A stretch of 64,000 nucleotides of DNA from Oscillospiraceae bacterium (GTDB taxonomy: Bacteria; Bacillota; Clostridia; Oscillospirales; Oscillospiraceae). Below the pieces are notes generated by a model that was not told the DNA's origin, made no database searches, and worked only from the letters and a program-made list of their open reading frames with translations. Numbering within the stretch: the stretch's first letter is position 1; the number at the start of each line of letters is the position of its first letter. A program made the translations under genes and the position numbers. Below are positions 17,416 through 26,976 of this stretch, piece after piece. Where the stretch lies: NCBI GenBank assembly GCA_020025675.1, contig JAHHRS010000004.1, positions 1 to 64,000 on the forward strand, read 5' to 3'.

Positions 17416-18149
17416 GTTTTTTAAAGAAAATTCCCGGCTGGAGCGTTGTGACAGTTATTCTGGTGGTGCTTGCGCTGTTCTTTAAGTTTGCTCTCAGAGG
17501 CTACTCATATATAGCCTACACCCTTACATTTTTTGCAGCGCTGATTGTAGCCCACCGCTTTTTCGGAAAAGTGCTGTGGAGAATTACTCTGGTTCTGGTG
17601 TGCATAGGTCTTATCTATTTTATTATAGTAGAAATACCAATAATCAAAAATGCCAGAACCGATTCAAACCCTCAGCGTGACTACCTTATAGTTTTAGGTG
17701 CCGCCGTTCACGGTGACAACCCCTCCCCCGCTCTAGTGCACAGGCTGGACGGAGCATATGAGTATCTGGAAAAATATCCGGACTCCGTTGCAATAGTTTC
17801 AGGCGGTAAGGGTAAGGGTGAAAACAAGTCCGAGGCTCAGGCCATGTTCGAGTATTTAACCGGTCGCGGCATAGCTCCAGAGAGAATAATCATGGAGGAC
17901 AGAGCCACTTCCACAAAGGAAAATCTCATGTTTTCCTATGAGATAATTACCGACCGCGGGGATTCACCACAGGACAGCGTTGCCATTCTCTCCAGCCCCT
18001 ACCACCTTTTCAGAGCAAAATGTATGTCCCGCTCCATAGGCGTTGATGCCGCCGGAGTGGCAGGACATTTCGATAACCCCGTTTTAACCCTTAACTATTT
18101 TATAAGAGAAGCTTTCGGCATCACCCACTTCTGGGTCTTAGGCTGGTAA
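17412..18149 (+). CDS. YdcF/SanA-like DUF218 protein
   Basis: 245 residues: three membrane helices near the N-terminus, then an outward DUF218 domain with DYLIVLGAAVHGDNPSPALVHRLD, SGGKGKGENKSEAQAM and EDRATSTKENLMFS. In other bacteria family members are linked to envelope integrity or cell-wall lipid-carrier recycling. It overlaps the ABC-F stop by four bases and ends the cell-wall operon, which fits an envelope role. Confidence 0.88.
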   Translation: MSFLKKIPGWSVVTVILVVLALFFKFALRGYSYIAYTLTFFAALIVAHRFFGKVLWRITLVLVCIGLIYFIIVEIPIIKNARTDSNPQRDYLIVLGAAVHGDNPSPALVHRLDGAYEYLEKYPDSVAIVSGGKGKGENKSEAQAMFEYLTGRGIAPERIIMEDRATSTKENLMFSYEIITDRGDSPQDSVAILSSPYHLFRAKCMSRSIGVDAAGVAGHFDNPVLTLNYFIREAFGITHFWVLGW

Positions 18150-18151
18150 GC

Positions 18152-18190
18152 AAAAATCCTCAAAGCAAAAAGCTTTGAGGATTTTATTTT
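18152..18190. terminator. Shared terminator between DUF218 gene and guaB
   Basis: ATCCTCAAAGC/GCTTTGAGGAT with an AAAA loop and T/A runs on both sides serves both convergent genes. Confidence 0.88.
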
Positions 18191-18200
18191 AGCTATTAAA

Positions 18201-19679
18201 TTACAAATTGCTGGAGTAGTTGGGAGCTTCCTTGGTGATGTAAATATCGTGGGGGTGGCTCTCTTTAAGGCCTGCACCGGTTATGCGAACGAACTTGCTC
18301 TTGGTGCGCAGATCGTTGATAGTGGGAGCGCCGCAGTAACCCATACCGGCTCTCAGGCCGCCCATCATCTGGTACACAGTCTCGGAAGCAGGGCCACGGA
18401 AAGGAACTCTGCCTTCAACGCCTTCGGGAACAAGCTTCTTGTTGCTCTCCTGGAAGTATCTGTCCTTGGAACCTTTCTGCATTGCGCCAAGGCTGCCCAT
18501 GCCGCGATATACCTTGAACTGACGTCCCTGATATACCTCAGTGTCACCGGGAGCTTCTTCACATCCTGCAAGCATGGAGCCCATCATAACAACACCTGCA
18601 CCTGCTGCAATAGCCTTAACAATATCTCCGGAATATTTAATTCCGCCGTCTGCGATTACAGGCACACCATACTTATCACCCATAGCAGCACACTGCAGAA
18701 CAGCTGTAATCTGGGGAACTCCTATACCTGCTACAACTCTGGTTGTGCAGATAGCACCGGGGCCTATGCCAACCTTTACGCAGTCAGCACCGGCTTTAAT
18801 AAGAGCCTCGGTAGCTTCGGGGGTTGCAACGTTGCCTGCGATAAGCTGAATATCTGGGAACTTCTCTTTAACAAGGGAAACGGAACGCATAATATTTGCA
18901 GAGTGACCGTGAGCTGAGTCAAGAACCAGTACGTCTGCTCCGGCACTTATAAGTGCCCCTGCTCTGTCCAGAACGTCCTTTGTTGCGCCGATAGCGGCGG
19001 CGCACAGCAGTCTGCCCTCTGCATCCTTTGCAGAGTTGGGGTATTTTATAACTTTTTCAATGTCTTTTATGGTAATAAGACCGCAGAGTTTGTAAGCATC
19101 GTCAACAATAGGAAGTTTTTCAATTCTGTGCTTCTGGAGTATTCTCTTTGCCTCCTCCAGAGTAGTTCCTACTTTGCCGGTTACAAGTCCATCTTTTGTC
19201 ATAACCTCATCAATGCGGCGGCTCATATCGGTTTCAAATTTCATATCCCGGTTTGTAATAATACCAACCAGTTTACCCTCATCGTCAACTATTGGCACAC
19301 CGGAGATACGGAACTTGGCCATCAGTGCATCGGCATCACCGAGGCTGTGACCTGCTTTAAGGAAAAAGGGCTTTGTGATAACTCCGTTTTCAGAACGTTT
19401 TACCAAATCCACCTGCTCTGCCTGAGAATCAATATCCATATTTTTATGAATTACTCCGATACCACCCTCACGGGCAATGGCAATAGCCATCCGGTATTCG
19501 GTGACGGTATCCATAGCGGCACTCATAACAGGTATATTGAGCTTAATTTTTTTAGTCAGATTGGTACTGAGGTCTACATCTGCCGGCAAAACATTACTCT
19601 CTGCGGGAACCAACAGCACATCATCAAAGGTGAGGCCTTCACCTATAAAGCGTTCAGAATACAGCTTATCAAGATCCAT
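18201..19679 (-). CDS. guaB: Inosine-5'-monophosphate dehydrogenase
   Basis: Oxidises IMP to XMP with NAD, the committed step to guanine nucleotides. 492 residues from the ATG at 19679, chosen because AAGGGG sits seven bases upstream; a further in-frame ATG at 19697 lacks a site. The TIM barrel carries the catalytic Cys loop GPGAICTTR, and two CBS domains are inserted at ~95-200. A promoter and a terminator-like hairpin lie in the leader. Confidence 0.97.
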   Translation of the reverse strand: MDLDKLYSERFIGEGLTFDDVLLVPAESNVLPADVDLSTNLTKKIKLNIPVMSAAMDTVTEYRMAIAIAREGGIGVIHKNMDIDSQAEQVDLVKRSENGVITKPFFLKAGHSLGDADALMAKFRISGVPIVDDEGKLVGIITNRDMKFETDMSRRIDEVMTKDGLVTGKVGTTLEEAKRILQKHRIEKLPIVDDAYKLCGLITIKDIEKVIKYPNSAKDAEGRLLCAAAIGATKDVLDRAGALISAGADVLVLDSAHGHSANIMRSVSLVKEKFPDIQLIAGNVATPEATEALIKAGADCVKVGIGPGAICTTRVVAGIGVPQITAVLQCAAMGDKYGVPVIADGGIKYSGDIVKAIAAGAGVVMMGSMLAGCEEAPGDTEVYQGRQFKVYRGMGSLGAMQKGSKDRYFQESNKKLVPEGVEGRVPFRGPASETVYQMMGGLRAGMGYCGAPTINDLRTKSKFVRITGAGLKESHPHDIYITKEAPNYSSNL

Positions 19680-19705
19680 CTTAAAACCCCTTTTCATTTC
19701 ATTTG

Positions 19706-19738
19706 AAAAATGCCCCGGCGGAAAATCTCGCCGAGGAA
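19706..19738 (-). terminator. Terminator-like hairpin in the guaB leader
   Basis: CCTCGGCG pairs with CGCCGGGG and is followed by CATTTTT on the minus strand. It lies between the predicted guaB transcription start and the ribosome site. It may end transcripts from the upstream glycosylase gene, or attenuate guaB. Confidence 0.55.
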
Positions 19739-19753
19739 ATTTTTATTTTTTCT

Positions 19754-19781
19754 ATTCTATCAGATTTACACCAAAAGTCAA
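19754..19781 (-). promoter_or_regulatory. Promoter of guaB
   Basis: TTGACT and TAGAAT with a 16-base spacer, about 75 bases before the chosen ATG. Confidence 0.6.
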
Positions 19782-19834
19782 CAATCAATTTACTTAAAAT
19801 TTCTTGTTTTCCGGAGTTTATTTCTGTTAAATTT

Positions 19835-20677
19835 TTAAACTTTTGCCGCTGCATGTTCTTTATTTTCTCTTGCATAGTAAAAAATATACTGCTGAGCAAG
19901 TCCCGCATATTCTCCAAGGCTTTCAGGCTTAAAATCCGGAGGAAAATTTTCCTTCAAAGCCCGTTTTATCCAAACATCAACGGGAAAACCCTCCATATGC
20001 CGAAGTCCGAAAAGGGCTACGCAGTTAGCAACCTTTTCTCCAACCCCCGTCAGTGACAGCAGAGCTTTTTTAGCTTCACTATATGAGCAGTTGATAAGAG
20101 ACTCTAAATCTATATCTCCGTTCACTATTGCCTGTGCCGCTTTTATTATGTATGGTGCTCTATACCCTGAGCGAAGAGGCGCCAAATCATCGGAGCTGAG
20201 AGAAGCTAAACGCTCAGGCTTTGGAAAACTATAATATTTCTGTCCCCCAAAGACTATCTCATCCCCGAAAAGCTCACACAGTTTTTCCACAATTCCTTTT
20301 ATTCTTGTTATGTTGTTGCACTGTGAAATTATAAATGAACATAAAGCCTCCCAAGGCTCCTGATTTAATATTCTAATGCCCATACCGTACTCAACGCATT
20401 TATCCAGATATTCCCCACCGTCAAATCGGCTCATTTCTGAGTAGTCACGCCTTAGATCAAAGTAATCCAGCCACATTTCAGCAGAGGGTGCATCCGTAGA
20501 AATATAGACCTCTCCACCATCGCTCCACAGTCTTGCGGCTCTTCCCATAGCAACGCCGCTGTAAATCCCCTGTTGGTCCCTGTTCCAGCGAAAACACTGG
20601 CCGCATTCAAAGGTTTTTATTATGTCAAGCTCCGATTCCGACGCAAGACGATATGTATTTATTTCTCTGTTTTCCAT
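19835..20677 (-). CDS. OGG1-type 8-oxoguanine DNA glycosylase
   Basis: 280 residues. The N-terminal OGG domain has FECGQCFRWNR. The HhH-GPD domain has LTGVGEKVANCVALFG, in which the Lys is the nucleophile, and FPVDVWIKRAL, with the catalytic Asp. It excises oxidised guanine from DNA and cuts by beta-elimination. This eukaryote-like OGG1 type is found in several Clostridia in place of MutM. The gene is monocistronic by position. Confidence 0.88.
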   Translation of the reverse strand: MENREINTYRLASESELDIIKTFECGQCFRWNRDQQGIYSGVAMGRAARLWSDGGEVYISTDAPSAEMWLDYFDLRRDYSEMSRFDGGEYLDKCVEYGMGIRILNQEPWEALCSFIISQCNNITRIKGIVEKLCELFGDEIVFGGQKYYSFPKPERLASLSSDDLAPLRSGYRAPYIIKAAQAIVNGDIDLESLINCSYSEAKKALLSLTGVGEKVANCVALFGLRHMEGFPVDVWIKRALKENFPPDFKPESLGEYAGLAQQYIFYYARENKEHAAAKV

Positions 20678-20770
20678 AGCTCTTCCTCGTAATTTTTTCT
20701 TTATTTTATCACACCGCAGTTTAAATTTTCAAGGTCAGATAAAATTTCCTCATATGTCATAATTATATTG

Positions 20771-20802
20771 CAAAAATAACCACCGGCTGAACCGGTGGTT
20801 AT
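20771..20802 (-). terminator. Terminator after ireB
   Basis: An 11-bp stem ATAACCACCGG/CCGGTGGTTAT followed by a T run on the minus strand. Confidence 0.88.
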
Positions 20803-20816
20803 CCTAAAATGATATT

Positions 20817-21059
20817 TTATTTATCCAGATACGATCTAAGAAGCTCCTGCAGCAGCTCGTCCCTATCCAGACGGGTTATAAGCGTACGGGCATTGTTATA
20901 ATTAGTAATATATGTCGGGTCTTCAGAGAGTATATAGCCCACTATCTGGTTTATAGGATTATAACCTTTAACCATGAGGGAGTTATACACGGATGACAAT
21001 ATTTCTCTCATTTCGGCCCTGCTGTCAAGCGCTGTAAATTTTCTTGTTACATCTTCCAT
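20817..21059 (-). CDS. ireB: IreB family regulatory phosphoprotein (UPF0297)
   Basis: 80 residues, the full family length, with the conserved GYNPINQIVGYILSEDPTYIT core and the Thr-rich N-terminus (MEDVTRKFTALD). In enterococci IreB is phosphorylated there by the PASTA kinase IreK and affects cell-wall stress responses. The usual downstream partners ruvX and a DUF1292 gene are absent; a terminator follows instead. Confidence 0.92.
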   Translation of the reverse strand: MEDVTRKFTALDSRAEMREILSSVYNSLMVKGYNPINQIVGYILSEDPTYITNYNNARTLITRLDRDELLQELLRSYLDK

Positions 21060-21170
21060 GATGTTCCCTCCCTTTTATTATTTATACATATTATACCAGA
21101 TTAAACGCTCATGTAAAGTCGAAACACATGATAAATTTATTAATTTTTCTTAATAAATACACTTTAAGGC

Positions 21171-23864
21171 TTATCTTATTTCAGCGTTAAAGTTTTCTTT
21201 CAAAGCCTTGAGTGCCTTCTTTACTGTCTCTTCCGCGTGTTCATCGGTAAGAGTCTGATCATCTGCCCGCATGGTAAGAGAAAAAGCCACAGACTTTTTG
21301 CCCTCAGCCACATGGTGACCGGTGTATACGTCAAATACTGAACAGTCTTTAAGATAGCAGCCGGAATTTTCCATAATGCATTCTATCATATCGCCTGCGG
21401 GAACGTCTCTGTCGCAGACAACCGCAATATCTCTTGTTACAGACGGGAAGCGAGGCAGAGGCTTATAAACAGGAACGCAGCCCTTAACTGCAAACATAGC
21501 GTCAAAGCTGAGTTCTGCACAGTAAAGCTCTGCATCCACTCCGTAATTTTTTGCAACCTCCGGGTGTATCTGACCCAGCACACCTATATACTGATCATTT
21601 ACCCATACCTTAGCGCAACGTCCGGGATGATATGATGGGTTTTCTTTCTCAGCCTCGAAATGAAGTCTGCCGTTATCTATTCCGCCGATCAGCTCCTCCA
21701 CCCAGCCCTTCAGCACATAGAAATTCATGTCGGGACCATATGCCCCGATAGAAACTATCTTGGGCTCGTCCGCAAGGCCGTCCGGACGTTTAAGGTATAT
21801 TTTGCCTATCTCGTAGAGAGCAGCAGATTTATTGCGGAAATTATAGTTTCTTGTGAGAATCTCCAGCATGGAGGGAAGGACGGTTGTTCTCATTATAGAG
21901 GTATCCTCGCCGAGAGGGTTGAGTATACGCAGGCTGTCTCTCAAAGGAGAATCCTCAGGCATACGGATATTGTCATAGTAGCTAGGGCTTATGAAAGAGT
22001 AAGTTATAATTTCATCAAGACCCATGCTGCGGCATATTTCTCCAACTCTCCTCTCGCAGCTCTGAACAGGTGTAAATCCTCCGCAGGTGGAAATAGCCCC
22101 AGTAAAGCGGGTAGGTATTTCATTATAACCGTAAAATCTTGCTACTTCCTCAGCAATATCCGAGTAGTGCTCAACGTCAGAGCGCCATGAAGGCACAAGG
22201 ATATTGTCTCCATCCAATTCAAAGCGCAGATTAAGCAGAATGTCACGCATGGTCTGCTCGTCAATATCAGTGCCTAAAAGGGCATTTATCTTATCCGGCT
22301 CCAGCTTTACAACAGTCCGTTCAAAACCTTCGGGATAGACATCAATAACCCCGTCTACAACCTCACCTGCACCCAAAAGCTCAATAAGTTCGCATGCACG
22401 CTGAAGAGCTCTCATAGTGTTTTCAGCGTCAAGGCCTTTCTCAAAACGGGAAGATGCATCGGTACGCATACCGAGAGCATTGGCGGTTCTTCTAATGGAA
22501 GTACCGTTAAAATTGGCACTTTCAAAAAGTACCATGGCGGTATCACCAACTATTTCGCTGTTTTCCCCGCCCATTACGCCGGCAACGCCCACAGGCTTGT
22601 TTTTATCGCAAATGCAGAGCATTGAGGTGCTGAGAGCTCTTTCAGTACCGTCAAGAGTTTTGATTACCTCGCCCTCCCTTGCGCAGCGGACGTGGATTTC
22701 TCCCCCATCCACACAGGAAAAGTCAAAAGCGTGCATAGGCTGACCGTATTCCAGCATTACATAGTTTGTAATATCAACAATGTTATTAATGGGCCGCACA
22801 CCAGAATTGCGCAGACGCTCACGCATCCATGCAGGAGATGGGCCAATTTTAACATTTTTTACCATTCTTGCGCTGTAACGCTTGCAAAGCTCAGGACTTT
22901 CAATATAAACCTTGGCCATGTCGTTAACATTGCCGCCTGCTCCACCCTTTACAACAGGTTCATGGAGTTTTAGTTCCTTATTAAAAGTGCATGCAGCCTC
23001 CAGTGCAAGTCCTAAAACACTAAGGCAGTCCGGGCGGTTGGGGGTTATCTCGTATTCAACCACATGGTCGTCACGTCCCAGCATTTTTGCCACATCATCA
23101 CCGGGTTTTACGTTTTCATGCAGGACAAAAATACCGTCAGAAATGCAGTGAGGGAACTCCTCCTGCTTTGCATGAAGGTCCTCAAGAGAGCAAATGTTAT
23201 CTTTTTTCGTGTCATATGCCACAAGATTACCCTCATGGATATTCTGACAATCGCTTACAGTTTCAACACTGCCATTGCCAACATTAAGAGTACACTTCCA
23301 GAGCTTAAATCCGGCATTTTCAACCTTCTTAACTTCCGCTGCTATAACAGTGCCGAAAATCTTGTCCCCCGCCTTTATATCGGCAGCAATAGAGGGCTTT
23401 TCAGGGTCTATTGCCTTATAATCTCCTAAAATAGCGGCGGGCTTAATTGAGGCATAATCATAGTCATGCTCGGTAATATCCAGTTCCTTTACAGAGCAAA
23501 GCATTCCCTCTGATTTTACACCGCGAAGTTTGCCGGCAGTTATTTTAATTCCCCCGGGAAGAAGGGACTTGTGGAGAGCAGCAGGTACAAGGTCCCCAAC
23601 ATGGACGTTCCATGCTCCGGTGCATATCTGTACAGGCTCATCCTTCCCTACGTCTAAAGTCAGAACCAGCATATGGTCAGAATCCGGGTGCTTTTCAAGG
23701 GTAAGAATTTTTCCAACCTTAACATTCTTCATGCTCTCGCTCAGGTCCTCGGTCACCTCTACCTTGGAGCCTGAAATGGTCATTGCCTCTGCAAAATCTC
23801 TGTCGTTATATTCATCAAGGCTTAAATCAACAAACTCGTTCAGCCATTTTCTTGATAATTTCAT
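21171..23864 (-). CDS. pheT: Phenylalanyl-tRNA synthetase beta subunit with duplicated OB domain
   Basis: 897 residues, about 100 longer than usual. Order: N-terminal helix; tRNA-binding OB domain (48-125, EKHPDSDHM, SEGMLCS); an extra segment (~137-235) that repeats the OB pattern (NVGNGSVETV, NIHEGNLVAY); then the B3/B4 editing region, B5, the catalytic-like core, and a C-terminal anticodon-binding domain ending near YTGHHVAEGKKSVAFSLTMR. It charges tRNA-Phe as an alpha2beta2 enzyme with PheS, encoded 12 bases upstream. Confidence 0.95.
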   Translation of the reverse strand: MKLSRKWLNEFVDLSLDEYNDRDFAEAMTISGSKVEVTEDLSESMKNVKVGKILTLEKHPDSDHMLVLTLDVGKDEPVQICTGAWNVHVGDLVPAALHKSLLPGGIKITAGKLRGVKSEGMLCSVKELDITEHDYDYASIKPAAILGDYKAIDPEKPSIAADIKAGDKIFGTVIAAEVKKVENAGFKLWKCTLNVGNGSVETVSDCQNIHEGNLVAYDTKKDNICSLEDLHAKQEEFPHCISDGIFVLHENVKPGDDVAKMLGRDDHVVEYEITPNRPDCLSVLGLALEAACTFNKELKLHEPVVKGGAGGNVNDMAKVYIESPELCKRYSARMVKNVKIGPSPAWMRERLRNSGVRPINNIVDITNYVMLEYGQPMHAFDFSCVDGGEIHVRCAREGEVIKTLDGTERALSTSMLCICDKNKPVGVAGVMGGENSEIVGDTAMVLFESANFNGTSIRRTANALGMRTDASSRFEKGLDAENTMRALQRACELIELLGAGEVVDGVIDVYPEGFERTVVKLEPDKINALLGTDIDEQTMRDILLNLRFELDGDNILVPSWRSDVEHYSDIAEEVARFYGYNEIPTRFTGAISTCGGFTPVQSCERRVGEICRSMGLDEIITYSFISPSYYDNIRMPEDSPLRDSLRILNPLGEDTSIMRTTVLPSMLEILTRNYNFRNKSAALYEIGKIYLKRPDGLADEPKIVSIGAYGPDMNFYVLKGWVEELIGGIDNGRLHFEAEKENPSYHPGRCAKVWVNDQYIGVLGQIHPEVAKNYGVDAELYCAELSFDAMFAVKGCVPVYKPLPRFPSVTRDIAVVCDRDVPAGDMIECIMENSGCYLKDCSVFDVYTGHHVAEGKKSVAFSLTMRADDQTLTDEHAEETVKKALKALKENFNAEIR

Positions 23865-23876
23865 TTAACTGCCTCC

Positions 23877-24902
23877 TTAGAACTGCTCAAGGAACCTGAC
23901 GTCGTTTTCAAATATCAGGCGCATATCTGTAATCTTGTATTCACCCAAAGCAAGACGCTCAAGTCCCATACCGAATGCCCATCCGGAATACACATCCGGG
24001 TCAATTCCGCATCCGGCCAGTACTTTGGGGTGTACCATACCGGCACCCAGAACTTCAATCCAGCCCTCGCCCTTGCAGGTGGGGCAGCCCTTACCGCCGC
24101 ATTTATGGCACTGAATATCCATCTCGCAGCTGGGTTCTGTAAAGGGAAAATGGTGGGGACGGAAACGGGTAACCGTTCCTTTACCGTAAATTTTTTCAAC
24201 AACCAGGTTAAGAGTTGCTTTCAGGTCTGACATAGTAACACCCTTATCTATGACCATGCCTTCTATCTGGTGGAACATCGGAGAATGAGTAGCATCAACC
24301 TCGTCCTTACGGTAAACTCTGCCGGGTGCGATTATGCGGATAGGCAGTTCTCTGGTTTCCATTGCGTGTATCTGCATAGGGGATGTCTGAGTACGGAGAA
24401 GTACACTGCTGTCGGGAGTGAAATAGAAAGTATCCGTCCACTCTCTTGAAGGGTGTCCTTCTTCAATATTAAGCTTTGAAAAGTTATAATCTGCAAGCTC
24501 AACTTCCGGACCTTCAACAATTTCAAATCCCATTCCGATGAAAATATCTTTTATCTGATCGAGAACATTATACATGGGGTGCTTATGGCCAAGGACGGAT
24601 TTCTGTCCCGGCATAGTAACGTCAAGAGCCTCATCCTCCAGCTTTTTCTCCATCATCAGCGCACTTATTTCTGTTTTTCTCTTATCTATGGCTCCCTCAA
24701 TATCAGCTCTGAGTTTATTTGCAAGCTGACCCATAGCAGGGCGCTCCTCAGCAGAGAGCTTGCCCATCTGGCGCAGAATAACAGTGAGCTCACCCTTTTT
24801 GCCCAGATATTTTACCCTGAGCTGTTCCAGAAGTTCAGCACTCTCACATTCCAAAATAGCCTTAATTGAGCTTTCTCTAAGGCTCTGCATAAGTTCTTCC
24901 AT
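23877..24902 (-). CDS. pheS: Phenylalanyl-tRNA synthetase alpha subunit
   Basis: 341 residues from the ATG at 24902, preceded by AAAGGAG; an open frame continues upstream but overlaps the T-box leader and is not coding. N-terminal coiled coil, then the class II catalytic core: motif 1 near GFEIVEGPEVE, motif 2 RTQTSPMQIHAM to APGRVYRKDEVDATHSPMFHQIEG, and motif 3 GWAFGMGLERLA. It contains an extra Cys cluster (CHKCGGKGCPTCKGEGW), as in many Firmicute PheS. It is expressed with pheT under T-box control. Confidence 0.97.
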   Translation of the reverse strand: MEELMQSLRESSIKAILECESAELLEQLRVKYLGKKGELTVILRQMGKLSAEERPAMGQLANKLRADIEGAIDKRKTEISALMMEKKLEDEALDVTMPGQKSVLGHKHPMYNVLDQIKDIFIGMGFEIVEGPEVELADYNFSKLNIEEGHPSREWTDTFYFTPDSSVLLRTQTSPMQIHAMETRELPIRIIAPGRVYRKDEVDATHSPMFHQIEGMVIDKGVTMSDLKATLNLVVEKIYGKGTVTRFRPHHFPFTEPSCEMDIQCHKCGGKGCPTCKGEGWIEVLGAGMVHPKVLAGCGIDPDVYSGWAFGMGLERLALGEYKITDMRLIFENDVRFLEQF

Positions 24903-24923
24903 AATTTTCTCCTTTTTATAAAT

Positions 24924-25146
24924 AAAAAAGCCTCCGTCCCTCCAAAGGGACGAAAGCATAACTTCCGCGGTACCACCCAAATTCGGCTCTCGCCGCACTT
25001 GACGAGCTTAACGCGCTCTCACGCCGATAGTTAGTCGGAGCTCACGGGCGAACTAAGTAATTGTAGCTCAAAGGGCTCACAGCCGATGACCCTCATTCTC
25101 TGAAAGCTGCTTTAATACTATATTCCCGTTCATAGCATTTTTAGCT
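24924..25146 (-). promoter_or_regulatory. T-box leader of pheST
   Basis: The invariant T-box GGGTGGTACCGCG is at 24966-24978 on the minus strand. It is followed by the terminator stem CGTCCCT/AGGGACG (24935-24952) and a run of T. Upstream are Stem I elements, including AGAGAATGAGGG. Uncharged tRNA stabilises the antiterminator. TTC in TTAGTTCGCC is a plausible Phe specifier, but the Stem I fold was not modelled. A TATAAT at 25153-25158 would start the transcript near 25146. Confidence 0.93.
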
Positions 25147-25204
25147 TAGCACATTATAACTAAATTTTCAAGAGAAATTTTGTAATTTACCACAAAATAA
25201 GTAT

Positions 25205-25233
25205 TTGACTAATGGCTTAAAGGTGATTATAAT
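25205..25233 (+). promoter_or_regulatory. Promoter of the lipoprotein-alr operon
   Basis: TTGACT and TATAAT with exactly 17 bases between, 45 bases before the ATG at 25279. Confidence 0.75.
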
Positions 25234-25278
25234 TGGATTTGCAGCATAGGCTTTAGCAAACTTATTATGGAGGGCGCT

Positions 25279-25833
25279 ATGAAAAGACTATGCCTGCCTC
25301 TGGTTCTGATTTTCTGTCTGCTTCTTTCTTCATGTGGCAGCAGAGCTCAGGCAGAGCGCTTTGAACAATTTTCCGGCGAGCTTGCCGCCGGCACATCACT
25401 TTCTTTCCGTTCACAGCTTCGCTGTGAATATGAGGACAGAAGCGTTGAATTTACGCTCAATTACTCAGAAACTCCGGAAGGTGCGCAGGTGAGTGTTATT
25501 AAACCCGACATTATTTCCGGGGTAACAGGGCACGTTAAACCCGGCAGCTCCGCCTTGGAATACGGTGAGATTGTTATTGACACCGGCGATCTGGACAAGT
25601 TCGGGCTAAGCCCCATGACTGCTCTTCCCGCTCTTGCTCAGGCTATGAAAACAGGTCACATTGAGAGTTATTGGGAAGAAGACAGCTTTTTCGTTTATGA
25701 ACTGAGTTATAACGAACATCTGACAGTCAGAGTCTGGTTTAACGCTCTTAATATGATTCCTGAAAAAGCTGAGATTATAAGTGAGGGACAGGTAAAGGTC
25801 TTTTGCCAAATTGAGAACTGGACAAGGGAGTAA
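25279..25833 (+). CDS. Lipoprotein of unknown function upstream of alr
   Basis: 184 residues from the ATG at 25279, which has GGAGGGC upstream. A lipoprotein signal peptide ends in LSSC (Cys 19). The mature part is predicted mostly beta (SLSFRSQLRCEYEDRSVEFTLNY, then LTVRVWF) and loosely recalls LolA/LppX-like carriers, but no family motif is certain. It is eight bases before alr and shares its promoter, which hints at an envelope role. Confidence 0.75.
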   Translation: MKRLCLPLVLIFCLLLSSCGSRAQAERFEQFSGELAAGTSLSFRSQLRCEYEDRSVEFTLNYSETPEGAQVSVIKPDIISGVTGHVKPGSSALEYGEIVIDTGDLDKFGLSPMTALPALAQAMKTGHIESYWEEDSFFVYELSYNEHLTVRVWFNALNMIPEKAEIISEGQVKVFCQIENWTRE

Positions 25834-25841
25834 AACATATT

Positions 25842-26972
25842 ATGGATGATCTTCAAAAGAGAACATGGGCTGAGGTAAGCCTTAAAAATATAAGAAATAA
25901 TTATAAAGCCATACGCTCCGCTCTTCCTCGGGGCTGTCGATTTTTAGGAGTTGTAAAGGCTGATGCCTACGGTCACGGCGCTTTGCCGGTTTCTATGATG
26001 CTTCAGGAAGCAGGGGCTGACTATCTGGCCGTATCCTGTCTGGATGAGGCTATGGAACTGCGTCAGGGCGGTATCACCATGCCTATATTGATTTTAGGTC
26101 ACACTCCTCCCAGATACACCCAAACACTAATAGAAAATAACATAAGCCAGACAATCTCATGTTTTGCCAAGGCCAGTGAATATTCCGAAATTGCCTCTAA
26201 GTTGGGAAAAGAGCTTAAAATTCATATTAAGTTAGACACCGGTATGTCCAGACTTGGCTTTCTGTGCTGTAAAGAGCACTATGAAGAAGGGCTTAAAAAT
26301 GTGATTGAAGCCTGCCGTCTTCCCGGTCTTATACATGAGGGAATATATACCCACTTTGCAGTCTCCGATGAAGAGGGCGAAGAAAACGAAGAGTACACAA
26401 GGGAACAGTTTAAACTATTCATTTCATTTATTGAGGATTTAGGCTCGAAGGGTGATATTCATTTTGAAATACGGCACTGTGCAAACAGCGGTGCTACCAT
26501 AAATTACCCTGAAATGGCGCTGGACATGGTTCGTCCCGGACTTTTGCTCTACGGCTACGGCGATACTAAAGGGAAGCTTGGTCTTAAACCGGGTATGCGC
26601 CTCGTAACCACCGTAAGCACCATAAAGATTTACGAGCCGGGTACTTCTGTAAGCTACGGACGACGTTATGTGACTGACAAAAAAGAACGCATGGGTGTAC
26701 TTGCTATCGGTTATGCAGACGGTCTTCCCAGAATAAGCTCCAACAAATGCTCTTATGCTGTTTCCGGCGGCTTTGCACCCCAGCGCGGCAGTATTTGCAT
26801 GGACATGTGCATGGTGGATTTAAGCCATCTGCCACAGGTGGACGTTGGCAGTGAAGTGGAAATATTTGGTGAAGAGAACAGTATCTATAAGCTCTCAGAA
26901 GCGGCAGGTACTATTCCGTATGAAATTCTTTGTGCTGTTTCAAAGCGTGTACCGAGAGTATATAAGGATTGA
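25842..26972 (+). CDS. alr: Alanine racemase
   Basis: 376 residues. PLP-binding Lys in VVKADAYGHG (residue ~39), substrate-site motif KLDTGMSRLGF, the opposing catalytic Tyr in SYGRRYVT, and a C-terminal beta domain with GYADGLPR and GSICMDMCMVDLSH. It makes D-alanine for peptidoglycan in the cytoplasm. Confidence 0.97.
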   Translation: MDDLQKRTWAEVSLKNIRNNYKAIRSALPRGCRFLGVVKADAYGHGALPVSMMLQEAGADYLAVSCLDEAMELRQGGITMPILILGHTPPRYTQTLIENNISQTISCFAKASEYSEIASKLGKELKIHIKLDTGMSRLGFLCCKEHYEEGLKNVIEACRLPGLIHEGIYTHFAVSDEEGEENEEYTREQFKLFISFIEDLGSKGDIHFEIRHCANSGATINYPEMALDMVRPGLLLYGYGDTKGKLGLKPGMRLVTTVSTIKIYEPGTSVSYGRRYVTDKKERMGVLAIGYADGLPRISSNKCSYAVSGGFAPQRGSICMDMCMVDLSHLPQVDVGSEVEIFGEENSIYKLSEAAGTIPYEILCAVSKRVPRVYKD

Positions 26973-26976
26973 TTTT

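Noticed and set aside
24903..24998. N-terminal extension of pheS
   Set aside because: The open frame overlaps the T-box sequence and its terminator; the ATG at 24902 has the ribosome site and matches the family start.
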